Under the pieces are notes generated by a model. That model was not told the DNA's origin. It searched no databases and saw only the letters and a program-made list of their open reading frames with translations. 64,000 nt of DNA from Saccharospirillum alexandrii (GTDB lineage: Bacteria; Pseudomonadota; Gammaproteobacteria; Pseudomonadales; Natronospirillaceae), in NCBI RefSeq assembly GCF_004000275.1, contig NZ_RCIP01000001.1:178749-242748 (forward strand). The letters run 5' to 3'. How positions within the stretch are numbered: the stretch's first letter is position 1; each line of letters opens with the position of its first letter. Positions 46,305-55,745 of this stretch are shown here, piece by piece. The translations under genes were made by a program, and so were the position numbers.

Positions 46305-46928
46305 ATGAAGAATTCTATATTTTATCTTGTATTGATATGTGTAACTTTATCTACCAATGAAGTATTGGGGAGTGCAGAATCTTGTCTTGATGGAAACCTT
46401 ACAGAATATAGCATCATGCGCAAAGAGGTTTATGCATATTCTATTCTAATAAACGAATTATGTTTTAGCCGACGGATTGGAGTAGGTTCTGTAGTCCTAA
46501 ACGTGCCAATAGCTGCACTTTTTCGAGGTGAGGAAATGCAACAGCATATTTTTGGTAGTGGTCTGAATGCTAGAGGTTTGACTTTATACAGCTTGGAAAG
46601 TAACAGCTTTCGGAGTGTAACTGAGCCACTTCTTATGGAAAGAAGTACTGAAAATATTTCGGAAGTGACTGTTAATGGTTATAAATATAAGGTAGCAGAG
46701 TACGAAAATGGTAGAACTCGATTGTTGCCAGCTAATAATGCGTCTTTCTATGTGGATTGTGCTTTGCAACGAGGAGTGACGATTTATTGTACTTTTAGTG
46801 TTTTCGTATCTGATAGCAATATTCAGTATGGGTACTTGGTTTCAGAAGTTGAGGATCCAAAGAGTTTTGACTGGATGCTACTATATTCTAAAGTCGAAAG
46901 ATTCGTGGAAAATATTTTGATTGAATAG
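46305..46928 (+). CDS. Secreted cysteine protein of unknown family, paralogue 1
   Basis: A 207-residue protein with an N-terminal signal peptide (MKNSIFYLVLICVTLSTNEVL, cleavage near 22-24). I do not recognise a family. It shares a pattern with the next gene: CLDG after the signal peptide, a second cysteine about 26 residues on (C27, C53), a pair in YVDCALQRGVTIYC (C152, C162) and a tryptophan before the end (FDW, W190) followed by an amphipathic helix. Two disulfide bonds are likely, so the protein should be periplasmic. The DNA is far more AT-rich than neighbouring genes, which suggests recent transfer. The layout recalls periplasmic immunity proteins, but that is speculation. Confidence 0.65.
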   Translation: MKNSIFYLVLICVTLSTNEVLGSAESCLDGNLTEYSIMRKEVYAYSILINELCFSRRIGVGSVVLNVPIAALFRGEEMQQHIFGSGLNARGLTLYSLESNSFRSVTEPLLMERSTENISEVTVNGYKYKVAEYENGRTRLLPANNASFYVDCALQRGVTIYCTFSVFVSDSNIQYGYLVSEVEDPKSFDWMLLYSKVERFVENILIE

Positions 46929-46950
46929 ATAAAATTTTAGGGAGAATGGA

Positions 46951-47709
46951 ATGCCGGATTATCTTTTTACGCACGTTCAGATCCGAGCCAACTTTGAAAC
47001 GAGTAATTTGATATTCACCTATCGACCTCATGCGAACACCTCCAATTATAAGTGCTTGCTTAATTTAAAGGGGTTTTTTCCAATTTTTGTTGCTTTTTTA
47101 ACTTTGGTTAGTGAGCCGGTATATTCTGAGGAAATAGGATGTTTGGATGGCAGTATTATAAATCAGGATATAATCTTTCAAGATTTTAAAGTGACTTTCA
47201 GTCATTCTGAAGATTGTTTGTATTCTAGAGAGATGGATAGAGCCTCTTACTTAAATAGGAGAGAACGCTCAAAAACGAGTGTCGAGTTAGAAATGTTTAT
47301 GCCTGGTTTTATACCTCCCATAGAAGTGATAGATGGTGACTATCATGCAGTAGAAGATGGTGGTCTGGTTAAGGCGAGAGTCGCTTTTTCATTTGGGCCA
47401 ACGATAGAGATGATAAACAGCCTTAAAAGTAGGTATATACGTGATGGAGAGTTTTTGAGGGATAGGGGGGATTATCAAGAGTATCAATCTTTATCTTCTG
47501 GAAAGCCTGTATCTCTCTACACTCCTAGAGACGGCTCGGCTTATTTTGTTGTTTGCTACAATGAATTGTCTGTGTGTAATATTAAGGGGATTTTTCCTGA
47601 ATTTAGAGTTCTATATTCTATGACAATATATGATGTTGAATTTTATGACTGGAAGACAATTCATGGTGATGTTGGTAGTTTCATGAGGGAGTCTATAAGT
47701 ATGCAGTAA
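46951..47709 (+). CDS. Secreted cysteine protein of unknown family, paralogue 2
   Basis: A 252-residue protein paralogous to the previous gene, 22 bp upstream. After an atypical 38-residue N-terminal extension it has a hydrophobic export segment (GFFPIFVAFLTLVSEPVYS) and then the shared pattern EIGCLDG (C64), C89, YFVVCYNELSVC (C202, C209) and FYDW (W234) with a final helix. GGAG stands before the ATG. No internal ATG near the signal segment has an SD, so the extension may be real or the true start non-standard. Function unknown. The pair forms an AT-rich island bounded by galU and a family B repeat. Confidence 0.6.
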   Translation: MPDYLFTHVQIRANFETSNLIFTYRPHANTSNYKCLLNLKGFFPIFVAFLTLVSEPVYSEEIGCLDGSIINQDIIFQDFKVTFSHSEDCLYSREMDRASYLNRRERSKTSVELEMFMPGFIPPIEVIDGDYHAVEDGGLVKARVAFSFGPTIEMINSLKSRYIRDGEFLRDRGDYQEYQSLSSGKPVSLYTPRDGSAYFVVCYNELSVCNIKGIFPEFRVLYSMTIYDVEFYDWKTIHGDVGSFMRESISMQ

Positions 47710-47770
47710 GGAGGTTATCGCCTAGATTTTATTTGCCGATTTCTTTAGTTTTTAGTTTGCGACGAACCAA

Positions 47771-47883
47771 GTGCGGGCTGCCGGGTTAACCTGTCCGGGG
47801 TAGTCCGCAGCAAGGAAGCTGCGGTCTAGGCCCCATGGACGGGTTTACGCCGACCCCGGACAGGTTAACCCGGTGGCCCGCAC
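47771..47883. repeat. Long-hairpin repeat, family B copy 2
   Basis: A perfect 20-bp inverted repeat (47781-47800 and 47854-47873; left arm CCGGGTTAACCTGTCCGGGG) is extended by GTGCGGGC/GCCCGCAC (47771-47778, 47876-47883). The core has CCGCAGCAAGGAAGCTGCGG and CCATGGACGGG. Compared with copy 1 the arm centre is TTAACC instead of TTGGCC, changed on both sides. It lies between convergent genes, at the right border of the AT-rich island. Confidence 0.85.
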
Positions 47884-47901
47884 GATTTCCCGGCAACTAA
47901 A

Positions 47902-49119
47902 CTAGCCCTGATACCGCTGCATAACCAGGGTCGCATTAGTGCCACCGAAACCGAAGCTGTTCGACATGACCCGGTTCAGGGTGACGTTGTCTTTGCGTTC
48001 GATGACGACGTTGGCATCGCCGGCTTCCGGGTCCAGGTTTTCAACGTTTTTACTGGCGGCGATGAAGTTGTTTTGCATCATCAGCAGGGAGTAGATGGCT
48101 TCCTGCACGCCGGCGGCGCCGAGGCTGTGACCGGAGAGTGACTTGGTTGAGGCGACTGGCGGCATCGCATCGCCGAAGACGGTGCGCACGGCTTTCAGTT
48201 CGGTGACGTCACCAGCCGGTGTTGAGGTACCGTGGGCGTTGATGTAATCAATGTCGCCATCGACCGTGCTCATCGCCATTTGCATGCAGCGAACTGCGCC
48301 TTCGCCACTTGGTGCGACCATGTTGTAGCCATCGCTGGTGGCGCCATAGCCGACGACTTCCGCGTAGATTTTGGCACCGCGGGCCTTGGCGTGTTCCAGC
48401 TCTTCGAGCACTAACATGCCGCCGCCACCGGCGATGACAAAGCCGTCACGGTTGGCGTCGTAAGCGCGGCTGGCGCGTTCCGGTTCGTCGTTGTACTGGG
48501 TTGAAAGGGCACCCATGGCGTCGAACAGGCAGCTCATGGTCCAGTGCTCGGCTTCACCGCCGCCAGCGAAGACAATGTCCTGTTTGCCCAGTTGAATCAG
48601 CTCTGCCGCGTTACCAATACAGTGAGCGCTGGTGGAACAGGCTGAAGTGATGGAATAGTTCACGCCTTTGATCTGGAACGGGGTGGCCAGGCAGGCTGAT
48701 ACCGTAGAACCCATGGTTTGGGTCACGCGGTAGGGGCCAACCCGCTTCAGGCCTTTTTCGCGCAGAATATCAGCCGCTTCGGTCTGACTGTCGGAATCGG
48801 CACCGCCCGAACCGGCGATCAGGCCGGTGCGGATGTTTGAGACTTGCTCGGGGGTCAGGCCTGAATCTTTGATGGCCTGGTCCATTGAAATGTAGGCATA
48901 GCCTGCTGCCTTGCCCATAAAACGGATGGCTTTGCGGTCAATGTGATCTGCCAGGTTGATGTCGGGCGTGCCGCTGACGTGGCTGCGCATGCCCATATCG
49001 GCGTATGTCTGGTTGAAACGAATGCCCGATTTGCCTTCACGCAGGCTTTCGGTGACGGTCTCGGCATCGTTGCCCAGGCAAGAGACTATGCCAAGGCCGG
49101 TAACTACGACTCTTCTCAC
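47902..49119 (-). CDS. fabB: 3-oxoacyl-ACP synthase I
   Basis: A 405-residue condensing enzyme that elongates acyl-ACP, including the unsaturated intermediates made by FabA. The catalytic Cys is in [14 protein letters not shown], the two histidines are in [11 protein letters not shown] and [14 protein letters not shown], and the C-terminal [12 protein letters not shown] is typical. It begins with [17 protein letters not shown] from a GTG start two bases after the fabA stop. The fabA-fabB pair on one transcript is the Pseudomonas arrangement and marks anaerobic-type unsaturated fatty acid synthesis. Confidence 0.97.
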   Translation of the reverse strand: MRRVVVTGLGIVSCLGNDAETVTESLREGKSGIRFNQTYADMGMRSHVSGTPDINLADHIDRKAIRFMGKAAGYAYISMDQAIKDSGLTPEQVSNIRTGLIAGSGGADSDSQTEAADILREKGLKRVGPYRVTQTMGSTVSACLATPFQIKGVNYSITSACSTSAHCIGNAAELIQLGKQDIVFAGGGEAEHWTMSCLFDAMGALSTQYNDEPERASRAYDANRDGFVIAGGGGMLVLEELEHAKARGAKIYAEVVGYGATSDGYNMVAPSGEGAVRCMQMAMSTVDGDIDYINAHGTSTPAGDVTELKAVRTVFGDAMPPVASTKSLSGHSLGAAGVQEAIYSLLMMQNNFIAASKNVENLDPEAGDANVVIERKDNVTLNRVMSNSFGFGGTNATLVMQRYQG

Positions 49120-49121
49120 GT

Positions 49122-49643
49122 TCAGGCTCCCATTTGTTCAGGTTTGAACAGACCGACTTTCAGGTCCTTGGCAAAGTAGATGGGTTTGCCGTCGCATTCA
49201 ACCACGCCATCGGCAATGCCCATGACCAGGCGGGATTCCATCACACGCTTGATGTTCAGCTTGTACACGACTTTCTTGGCATCCGGCATGATCTGGCCTT
49301 TGAATGTCAGTTCGCCAACGCCCAGGGCACGGCCTCTACCGGCATTACCACGCCAGCCGAGGAAGAAGCCGACCAGTTGCCACATGGCATCCAGGCCCAG
49401 GCAGCCGGGCATAACCGGGTCGCCGGGGAAGTGGCACTGGAAGAACCAGAGATCCGGATTGATGTCGAGTTCGGCAATGATTTCGCCTTTGCCGTACTGG
49501 CCACCTTCATCGGTGATCAGGGCAATGCGGTCCATCATCAGCATGTTATCGACCGGCAGCTGGGCATTACCCGGCCCGAACATGCGTCCGTAACCGCATT
49601 CGATCAGGTCCGCTTTGTCTAGGGAGGAGGGGCGATCTGTCAT
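49122..49643 (-). CDS. fabA: 3-hydroxydecanoyl-ACP dehydratase/isomerase
   Basis: A 173-residue cytoplasmic enzyme that dehydrates 3-hydroxydecanoyl-ACP and isomerises the trans-2 to the cis-3 decenoyl form, the branch point of unsaturated fatty acid synthesis. The active-site histidine (His71) is in [24 protein letters not shown], with Asp85 as partner; E. coli uses His70/Asp84. Length matches the family. It is the first gene of fabAB. The upstream 290 bp must carry the promoter; I found no convincing FabR- or DesT-type palindrome. Confidence 0.97.
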   Translation of the reverse strand: MTDRPSSLDKADLIECGYGRMFGPGNAQLPVDNMLMMDRIALITDEGGQYGKGEIIAELDINPDLWFFQCHFPGDPVMPGCLGLDAMWQLVGFFLGWRGNAGRGRALGVGELTFKGQIMPDAKKVVYKLNIKRVMESRLVMGIADGVVECDGKPIYFAKDLKVGLFKPEQMGA

Positions 49644-49878
49644 AACTGTCGGATTCCGTGTAGTTGAAAGTAATGAGTTGAGTGTAACGTTTTTAAGAAT
49701 ATAGGTCGCATGGTGGCATTGCTCAGCGTGTCGGGGATGAGTTTAGCACTTACCCGATGTTATTTTTGTGGCGCTGCGGTGCCATCCGCGTTATCTGTTG
49801 ACCGACAATACTGGAATACCCCTGGCTATTCCATGCTGTGCGGGAAAAAGTGAGTGAAGGCGGGGGCAGGGGTGCACC

Positions 49879-49909
49879 CTGGCCAGGCGGTCTCTGACGG
49901 CCTGGTCAG
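49879..49909 (-). terminator. Hairpin after the FecR-domain gene
   Basis: A 14-bp imperfect stem (about 49879-49892 with 49896-49909) lies 25 bp after the stop of the minus-strand gene. It is GC-rich with only a weak T-rich tail, so termination is plausible but not certain. Confidence 0.45.
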
Positions 49910-49933
49910 GCACTATTATTGAGGGGTTGTCGT

Positions 49934-51637
49934 TTATTCACTGCCCGACCCGGACATCAGAAAGACCCCTGAAATGGACTGATCGGCGTCAGCGCTTGAG
50001 ACGCCAAAGCCACCTACAAACTCCAGACCCTGACTTTCGCTGTTGATAAACAGGCCCTGGAACTCCCCGGTCAGGTCTGTTGCCTGCGGAGACTGATCGC
50101 CCGGGTTGTAGCTGCTCACGTCTTGCTCACCCTGGCCATAGTCGATAAACAGGTCATTGGTGTTGAGCAGAGAGTTGTTAACCTCGCCACTGAAGTACAG
50201 GCTCCACTGGGAGCCGTCCGACATGTTCAAATTCATGCCCGCCAAGGTCGTCAGGTCGTCCAGATTCACATCCATATAGCCGTCGGCACTCGAGAGTGTC
50301 TCGCCGTTGGATGCTAAGACATTGATGCAATCCATACTCGAGCAGAGGCTCAGATAACGGGTACCCGTGAGCGAGGTCAGATCTGCCGGTTCGGCAAAGA
50401 CATAAAAGAAGGGTGTCGTATCCAGGCTGGACTCCGACAGTGAGGTACTGCTCTCGAGTAAGGTGGCCGGATCGCTGGGGCTGGCGTTCCAGATTCCCCA
50501 TTCAACCGTCTGATCCTCACGTTCGAGCGTGACCAGGCTTTGTGGATCGGTCTGCGTTGGCCCTTTGTAAACTCGGTCGGGCGACACATAACCCGTGTCC
50601 AGCTCGGCGAGGGTTTCACCCTCGTAATTGACAAAAACCGGGCCATTCCCGCCGTCAACCCGGTATACGAAGTGCACGGCATCGCCGTCGCTGTCGGTTA
50701 ATACAATAAAGCCTTTGCCGGGGTCTTTGGTCAGTGCTGTTTGCTGTGCCTCTGTCAGGCGAACATCCGCCGCTATGGGCTGGTTTTCAGCCTTTTCGCC
50801 CAGATCGGTCAGTTCATCGTCGAGCTCAGACAGCAATGCCAGCAATTGAGCCTCTTGCTCGTCTGTTAACTGAGGAATGGTCGGTGGCGGTTCATCGCCG
50901 GCAAAGGCCTCTTCCAGTGAGAGGCCACCCTCATCGTCATCCACAAGGTTTGCTTCCGGCTCATCGTCTGGTGCCGGTTGGCCGGGTTGGCCTGTCCCCG
51001 GTACAGGGGACTGATTTAAGCGAGCAGGTGGTTCCAGCAGCCCCCGCGGCGCGCTGGCCGGGCCGACTTCTGCAAACAGAAAGTTGCCACCCAGACCCAC
51101 ATTCAGACGGCCGTTTTCGTTGCTGACGACAATGCCGCCGTCATAAACACCCAGCAACAGGCTGGATTCGGCCAGAACAGCCTCATAGTGGGTACCGCGT
51201 ATACCAATGCTGGCGTTGGGGGTGCGTACCTGGTAGGCATCGCGATCCGTGCTGCCAATGCTGCCGGTGATGGTGCGAAAGCCGCCGGCGAGCAGGTCCA
51301 TCAATACCTGCTCCTGGTCGTTGCCGGCACCGCGACTGTGGTATTCGCTGATTCTCAACTGCGAATCCGGGCTCAGGGCCAGCACCGCGTTGTCGTTGAA
51401 GCGAATCTGCAAACGGCCATCGGTACCGGTTACCAGGGTATCGCCTTCGTTCACATCGGAGCGCCGTGCCAGGGTACGCTGTTCGTTATTGGCGTCGAGG
51501 GCATAAACCTCACCCTGGGCGATGACCACCTTGCCAGCCGAGGCCAGCGCGGTAAGCGGCAGCATTAAAACAAGGCTCAGCAATAATTGCGTTGATCGAG
51601 CCAGGCCCGCGTGGTGAAACAGGTGTAATGTTGGCAT
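49934..51637 (-). CDS. FecR-domain exported protein
   Basis: A 567-residue exported protein. A signal peptide ends at about ALASA, and a FecR domain follows (about 35-180: VVIAQGEVYALD, LVTGTDGRLQIRFNDNAVLALSPDSQLRI, TPNASIGIRGTHYEA). The long remainder is acidic and low in known motifs, with a glutamate-rich linker (about 195-290) and a beta-rich C-terminal part. FecR domains act in surface signalling or in binding at the cell envelope. It follows the Slam-like gene by 11 bp in an operon. AGGAG precedes the ATG. A surface-exposed or anchored role is an inference from that pairing. Confidence 0.85.
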   Translation of the reverse strand: MPTLHLFHHAGLARSTQLLLSLVLMLPLTALASAGKVVIAQGEVYALDANNEQRTLARRSDVNEGDTLVTGTDGRLQIRFNDNAVLALSPDSQLRISEYHSRGAGNDQEQVLMDLLAGGFRTITGSIGSTDRDAYQVRTPNASIGIRGTHYEAVLAESSLLLGVYDGGIVVSNENGRLNVGLGGNFLFAEVGPASAPRGLLEPPARLNQSPVPGTGQPGQPAPDDEPEANLVDDDEGGLSLEEAFAGDEPPPTIPQLTDEQEAQLLALLSELDDELTDLGEKAENQPIAADVRLTEAQQTALTKDPGKGFIVLTDSDGDAVHFVYRVDGGNGPVFVNYEGETLAELDTGYVSPDRVYKGPTQTDPQSLVTLEREDQTVEWGIWNASPSDPATLLESSTSLSESSLDTTPFFYVFAEPADLTSLTGTRYLSLCSSMDCINVLASNGETLSSADGYMDVNLDDLTTLAGMNLNMSDGSQWSLYFSGEVNNSLLNTNDLFIDYGQGEQDVSSYNPGDQSPQATDLTGEFQGLFINSESQGLEFVGGFGVSSADADQSISGVFLMSGSGSE

Positions 51638-51648
51638 GGTCAGGGCTC

Positions 51649-53133
51649 CTAAAACGTCAGGGTCAGGGACTGGCTAATCACCCACTGATCCCGGCTGTAG
51701 GCATTGATGTTGCTGTCGAGCCAGTCATAGCGCAGCCCGCTGCGGCTGGTCAGCCAGGGCTCGGGAACCCAGGTCAGGCTGGCATCGAACGACAACAGCT
51801 GATCAGAGCGTCGCTTGTTATCAGTCGTGCCCTGTTCCACAAAAAGACGGTCATCGGCCTGATACCGATGCCACTGGTGCTCCAGCACCAAAGTCGACGT
51901 TAACCGGTTCGGCCAGCGCCAGTCGAGCTGATAGCGTTGTGCCAACCCGCGCCATTCGTTGTAACCGTTTTCGGTTCCGGCCCGGCTGTATTGAACAAAT
52001 TGACTGCTAATGCGGTGACGGCGGGGCGCATCCTGCACCGTGGCAACCAGACCGAGTGCATCCCGAACACTGTTGCTGCGGCCATCCTGCTGGGCAAACG
52101 CCACGTTGGTCGATGCTACCGGCCCGAGCCATACCGTCTCCCAAACCGGGTAGGTTGCTTCGCCGCTCAGGTTGAGACTGAATTGCCAGGGAGTGTTGTC
52201 CAGCCACAGCTGCCCGGCATTGACGGCCAGCGTCTGACGCGACCGGTCGGTGTTACTCTGGTACCGCCATTGGCCGTTCAGGCCCAATTGGTTGTAGCCA
52301 TTGTTGCCGGGATAGAGGGTGGTAAAGCCCTGCAGGCTATAAATATTGGCCGCCCGGAGGTGAGTAGGTCGCACCCAGGTGCTGCCCAGTCGAAAACGCC
52401 CAAAACTGCTGTCGATGGCTTTCGACGACTCGCTCAAGTTCGTCAGGCCCAGCAGGTTGGGGGCCAAACGCTCATCGAGCGTTGCGCCGCCGTTGATGTT
52501 GGTGTCGTACCCCACATCAAGCCCGGCAAACATCTGAAACTGCTGGATCTGAGCCCGCTGGGCGGCATCGATTCGCGCCAGAAAATCGTTGATGTTATTA
52601 CGGACATTGACCGGTGGGTTGGTGGCCCGAACCCGCTCAAACTCGGTTCGGCTCCGTTCCAGATTGTTATTGATGAAATAGGCTCGCGCCAGATCGAGCC
52701 GCACTCTGTGCCGCTCGGGTGCGAAGGCCAGTACTCGCTCCAGTGCGAAAATGGCCTCTTGTGCCCGGCCTTCCTGAATCAGCACGCGGGCGTAGTAGAG
52801 ATCAAACCGGGGGGTGCCCTCGAAACGGCTTCGTAGCTCGCTGGCCATCACCCGGGCGTTGAGCCAGTCTTGAGCGTCGACCATGGCTACGAACTTTGCC
52901 AGGGCGGACTCTTCGTTTGCAGTGTCGGCCGACAAAGGTGCCGTTGGTTCTGCATCAGGGTCACTGCGTTGCGTCGACTGAGGCGCTGCCGGGTCAGTCG
53001 AAGCGGTCGAATCAGATTCTGCGAAGGCGGTCGTCAGCGTCAGGGCAGCGAGGAGGCCAAGGCTAAGCCGAAAAAGAGGGGTGAACAGTCGTTGGGCGTA
53101 AACCCGGTACTCGGACAATGCAGCAACAGTCAT
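51649..53133 (-). CDS. TPR plus beta-barrel outer-membrane protein, Slam-like (DUF560)
   Basis: A 494-residue exported protein. A signal peptide near residues 14-38 is followed by an acidic/Ser-Thr stretch. TPR-type helices (about 85-190: AVMVDAQDWLNARVMASELRS, QEAIFALERVLAFAPE, ARAYFINNNLERSRTEFERV) lead into a C-terminal beta barrel that ends in a terminal phenylalanine (SLTLTF), as outer-membrane barrels do. This is the layout of DUF560/Slam proteins, which move lipoproteins to the surface, though Slam function is not shown for this branch. The ATG at 53133 is a choice; no strong SD is seen. The FecR-domain gene lies 11 bp downstream. Confidence 0.8.
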   Translation of the reverse strand: MTVAALSEYRVYAQRLFTPLFRLSLGLLAALTLTTAFAESDSTASTDPAAPQSTQRSDPDAEPTAPLSADTANEESALAKFVAMVDAQDWLNARVMASELRSRFEGTPRFDLYYARVLIQEGRAQEAIFALERVLAFAPERHRVRLDLARAYFINNNLERSRTEFERVRATNPPVNVRNNINDFLARIDAAQRAQIQQFQMFAGLDVGYDTNINGGATLDERLAPNLLGLTNLSESSKAIDSSFGRFRLGSTWVRPTHLRAANIYSLQGFTTLYPGNNGYNQLGLNGQWRYQSNTDRSRQTLAVNAGQLWLDNTPWQFSLNLSGEATYPVWETVWLGPVASTNVAFAQQDGRSNSVRDALGLVATVQDAPRRHRISSQFVQYSRAGTENGYNEWRGLAQRYQLDWRWPNRLTSTLVLEHQWHRYQADDRLFVEQGTTDNKRRSDQLLSFDASLTWVPEPWLTSRSGLRYDWLDSNINAYSRDQWVISQSLTLTF

Positions 53134-53416
53134 AATGCAGCGGTTCCGCCCTGTATCTGTTGGTTTTACACCGCCGCTGGCGCCAACGGTGTGTGTACAC
53201 CCGGCCGACATTCTCAGTTGACCGAACGTGGTGACAGTATAGCCTCAAACGTCGTCGCTCTGGCAGTCTGACCCGGGCAAAAAAACGAAATTGAGGCTAC
53301 CCTAAGGGCAGCAGCGTGTTTGAACAGAGGTCAAAACGACACAGTCGTTACTTGGTTTGGGGTCTGGTGGGAACCCGAGACTCCCAGACAATTTGAAACC
53401 GACAGGAAACAGTGAT

Positions 53417-55069
53417 TTGGAATTGAACCAGTCTTTGAACAAAAAGTTTTTGCTGATTGACGATTTTTCCAATGTGCGCAAGTCGGTCAAGGGTATGCTG
53501 AACTCACTGGGGGTCAGCCATGTCTCCGAGGCGTCCAATGGAACAGAAGCAACCAAAAGCGTTCGTGATCAGACGTTTGATGTGATTCTCTGTGACTACA
53601 ACCTTGGAAAAAGCAAAAACGGATCTCAGTTGCTGGAAGAGTGGCGCACCCGTGGGTGGCTGTCTTACCAGACTGTGTTTGTGATGATCACCGCCGAGAC
53701 CTCGCGCGATTTTGTGATGGGCGCCCTCGAATTTCAGCCCGATGACTATCTGGCCAAACCCTTCGCCATGGATACCCTGCAAAACCGGTTGGACCGCTGG
53801 CTGGATAGACAGTCGGCGTTAGGACCGATCAATCAGGCGCTGGATAGAAAAGACTACCCGGCGTTGGCCAAGGCAGCGCGGGAAGTGATGGAAACCAAAC
53901 CGAGATACCGGGGCTGGGCACAACGAAAATATGTCGAAGCGCTCTTCCACCAGGGCCAGATGACCGAAGCTGCTCATTTTCTGCAAGCACTGCTCGATAA
54001 ACGGGACTTGCCCTGGGCGCGACTGGAACGCCACCGGATCGATGTTCAGGAAGGCAAACTCGAAGCCGCCGAGCGCGGCCTGAAAACGCTGATCATGTTG
54101 CAGCCCAACATGGTTGAAGCCTATGACCTGCTGGCTGATGTGCAAATGCAGATCAAGCAGCCCGAGAAGGCACAGGAAACACTGTCGCAGGCACTGGTTC
54201 GATCGCCGCGGAACATTGCCCGTCAACGTGTCTTCGCCGGGCTGGCCAGCGACAACGGCGACCATGTTGCTGCCACCCGAGCCTACAAGGAAATCGTTAG
54301 CCTGGCGGACGGCACCATGCATGAATCATCCCGTGGGTATAAAGATGTGCTGCGCTCTACCCGAACGCAACTCCAAAGCCTGGATGATGACGCCCTCAAG
54401 CGCCGGTTGCAGAAGGATGCCCAGTCGCTGCTGAAAAAACTGATCAAGCAATACCCGGATGAGCCGGATACCGAATTGTTCAGCAAAGCCTATCGGGCTT
54501 ACCTGGCCGATGCAGGTGATGCCGAATCCACCGATCGGGTGTTTTTGGAATCGGTCGCCGAGGCAGCTCGGGAACACATGGGGGACCTCGGTGAGGACAG
54601 TGCACTGGATATCGTCGACATTCTTTATGAAAAAGGGCTGTCGAAAGAGGCCGACGCCCTGGTCGAGGAATTGCGTCAGTACCATAAGGAATCCGGTAAC
54701 TTTGTAAAACGGCTGAACCAGTTGCAGGCCGAACCCATCACCCAGGAAGCTCGGCGTCATGCTCACAAAGTGAACACCGAAGGCATCGAATTGTACAAAC
54801 ACAAGGATTATCAGGCGGCGACCAAGCTGTTTGAAGACGCCCTTAAATTCTCGCCCCGCCACCCGGGCATTATTCTGAATTTTGTTCAATCGAGTTTGCT
54901 GCTGATGGGGCAGACCCGCGTGTCTTTGTCACAGCTTGATCGCTGTCTCGATATCGTCAACCGGTTGAACTATCTGCCCGCCGACCACTATCAGTACGAG
55001 CGCTATACTAGCATTCGAGACAAAGTCATTGCGCTGCATGCCAAGGTGAAACATGAGCAACCCAGTTGA
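53417..55069 (+). CDS. Response regulator with TPR domains
   Basis: A 550-residue cytoplasmic protein. The receiver domain (about 10-135) has the phosphorylation site Asp60 in FDVILCDYNLG, the acidic pocket in LLIDDFSN, the switch T in MITAETS and the lysine in YLAKPF. The rest is helical, with TPR-like repeats (QGKLEAAERGLKTLIMLQPNMVEAYDLLADVQM, KDYQAATKLFEDALKFSPRHPG). There is no DNA-binding domain, so the output is probably a protein interaction. The TTG at 53417 lies nine bases after AGGA; frame starts further up lack one. The last 17 bases overlap the histidine kinase gene, so the pair is coupled. Confidence 0.87.
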   Translation: MELNQSLNKKFLLIDDFSNVRKSVKGMLNSLGVSHVSEASNGTEATKSVRDQTFDVILCDYNLGKSKNGSQLLEEWRTRGWLSYQTVFVMITAETSRDFVMGALEFQPDDYLAKPFAMDTLQNRLDRWLDRQSALGPINQALDRKDYPALAKAAREVMETKPRYRGWAQRKYVEALFHQGQMTEAAHFLQALLDKRDLPWARLERHRIDVQEGKLEAAERGLKTLIMLQPNMVEAYDLLADVQMQIKQPEKAQETLSQALVRSPRNIARQRVFAGLASDNGDHVAATRAYKEIVSLADGTMHESSRGYKDVLRSTRTQLQSLDDDALKRRLQKDAQSLLKKLIKQYPDEPDTELFSKAYRAYLADAGDAESTDRVFLESVAEAAREHMGDLGEDSALDIVDILYEKGLSKEADALVEELRQYHKESGNFVKRLNQLQAEPITQEARRHAHKVNTEGIELYKHKDYQAATKLFEDALKFSPRHPGIILNFVQSSLLLMGQTRVSLSQLDRCLDIVNRLNYLPADHYQYERYTSIRDKVIALHAKVKHEQPS

Positions 55070-55745
55070 TATGCACACCATCATGGCCGCTACCGTCCAT
55101 GATGTGAAAAATGCCCTTAGCCTGATCGATAACGAACTGCGTGAAGTGATCGACAGCATTCACGAGCGCGAGCCGGACAGTACGCTGAAATTGAACCGGC
55201 TGCGACTGGAAGCAGGGCGCATCAACAACGATCTGGTGCACATGCTCGGCTTGTATCGCATGAACACCGACACCTTCCGGCCGGATTTTGATGAAGTGCT
55301 GATCGAAGACGTCATTCACGATGCCACCTCCCGCTATCAACAAACGCTGGAGTCTCTTGGCATTCATCTGGGCATTGAACTGGAAGACCCTGACATTGCC
55401 TGGGTCATCGACCCGGTGCTGATCGAAGGCGTACTGGCCAATATTCTGACCAACAGCATTCGTTACACCAAAGACCGGCTCGACTTCCGGGCCTTTATGG
55501 CCGACGGTGGGCTGTGCATTACCCTCACCGACAATGGTGAAGGCTACCCCGCGAAGATGATGAACTTCATGAGTGAAACCCCAAACCAGGGCGAACTCAG
55601 TTTTCAGAATGGCAGCACCGGCCTCGGGCTGTATTTCTGCCAGCAGATCGCCCAATTGCATCGCCAGGGAGACGCCGAAGGCTACATCAAACTGACCAAC
55701 CATCCTGAGCATGGCGGGGCAGTGTTCACCTTGTGGCTACCCTAG
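55053..55745 (+). CDS. Cytoplasmic sensor histidine kinase
   Basis: A 230-residue minimal kinase with no membrane segment. The phosphoacceptor His16 is in TVHDVKNALSLIDNEL, and the ATP domain has the N box NILTNSIRYT, the G1 box DNGEGYP and the G2 box GSTGLGLYFC. With no sensor domain of its own, it may be controlled by protein contacts, likely through the partner TPR response regulator with which it overlaps by 17 bp. Its stop codon lies inside the left terminal repeat of the MITE-like element that follows. The reading frame is intact. Confidence 0.88.
   Translation: MSNPVDMHTIMAATVHDVKNALSLIDNELREVIDSIHEREPDSTLKLNRLRLEAGRINNDLVHMLGLYRMNTDTFRPDFDEVLIEDVIHDATSRYQQTLESLGIHLGIELEDPDIAWVIDPVLIEGVLANILTNSIRYTKDRLDFRAFMADGGLCITLTDNGEGYPAKMMNFMSETPNQGELSFQNGSTGLGLYFCQQIAQLHRQGDAEGYIKLTNHPEHGGAVFTLWLP

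Noticed and set aside
45747-47709. Considered as a prophage or integrated plasmid remnant
   Set aside because: The island is AT-rich but has no integrase, attachment repeats or phage genes; only two or three small genes are present.
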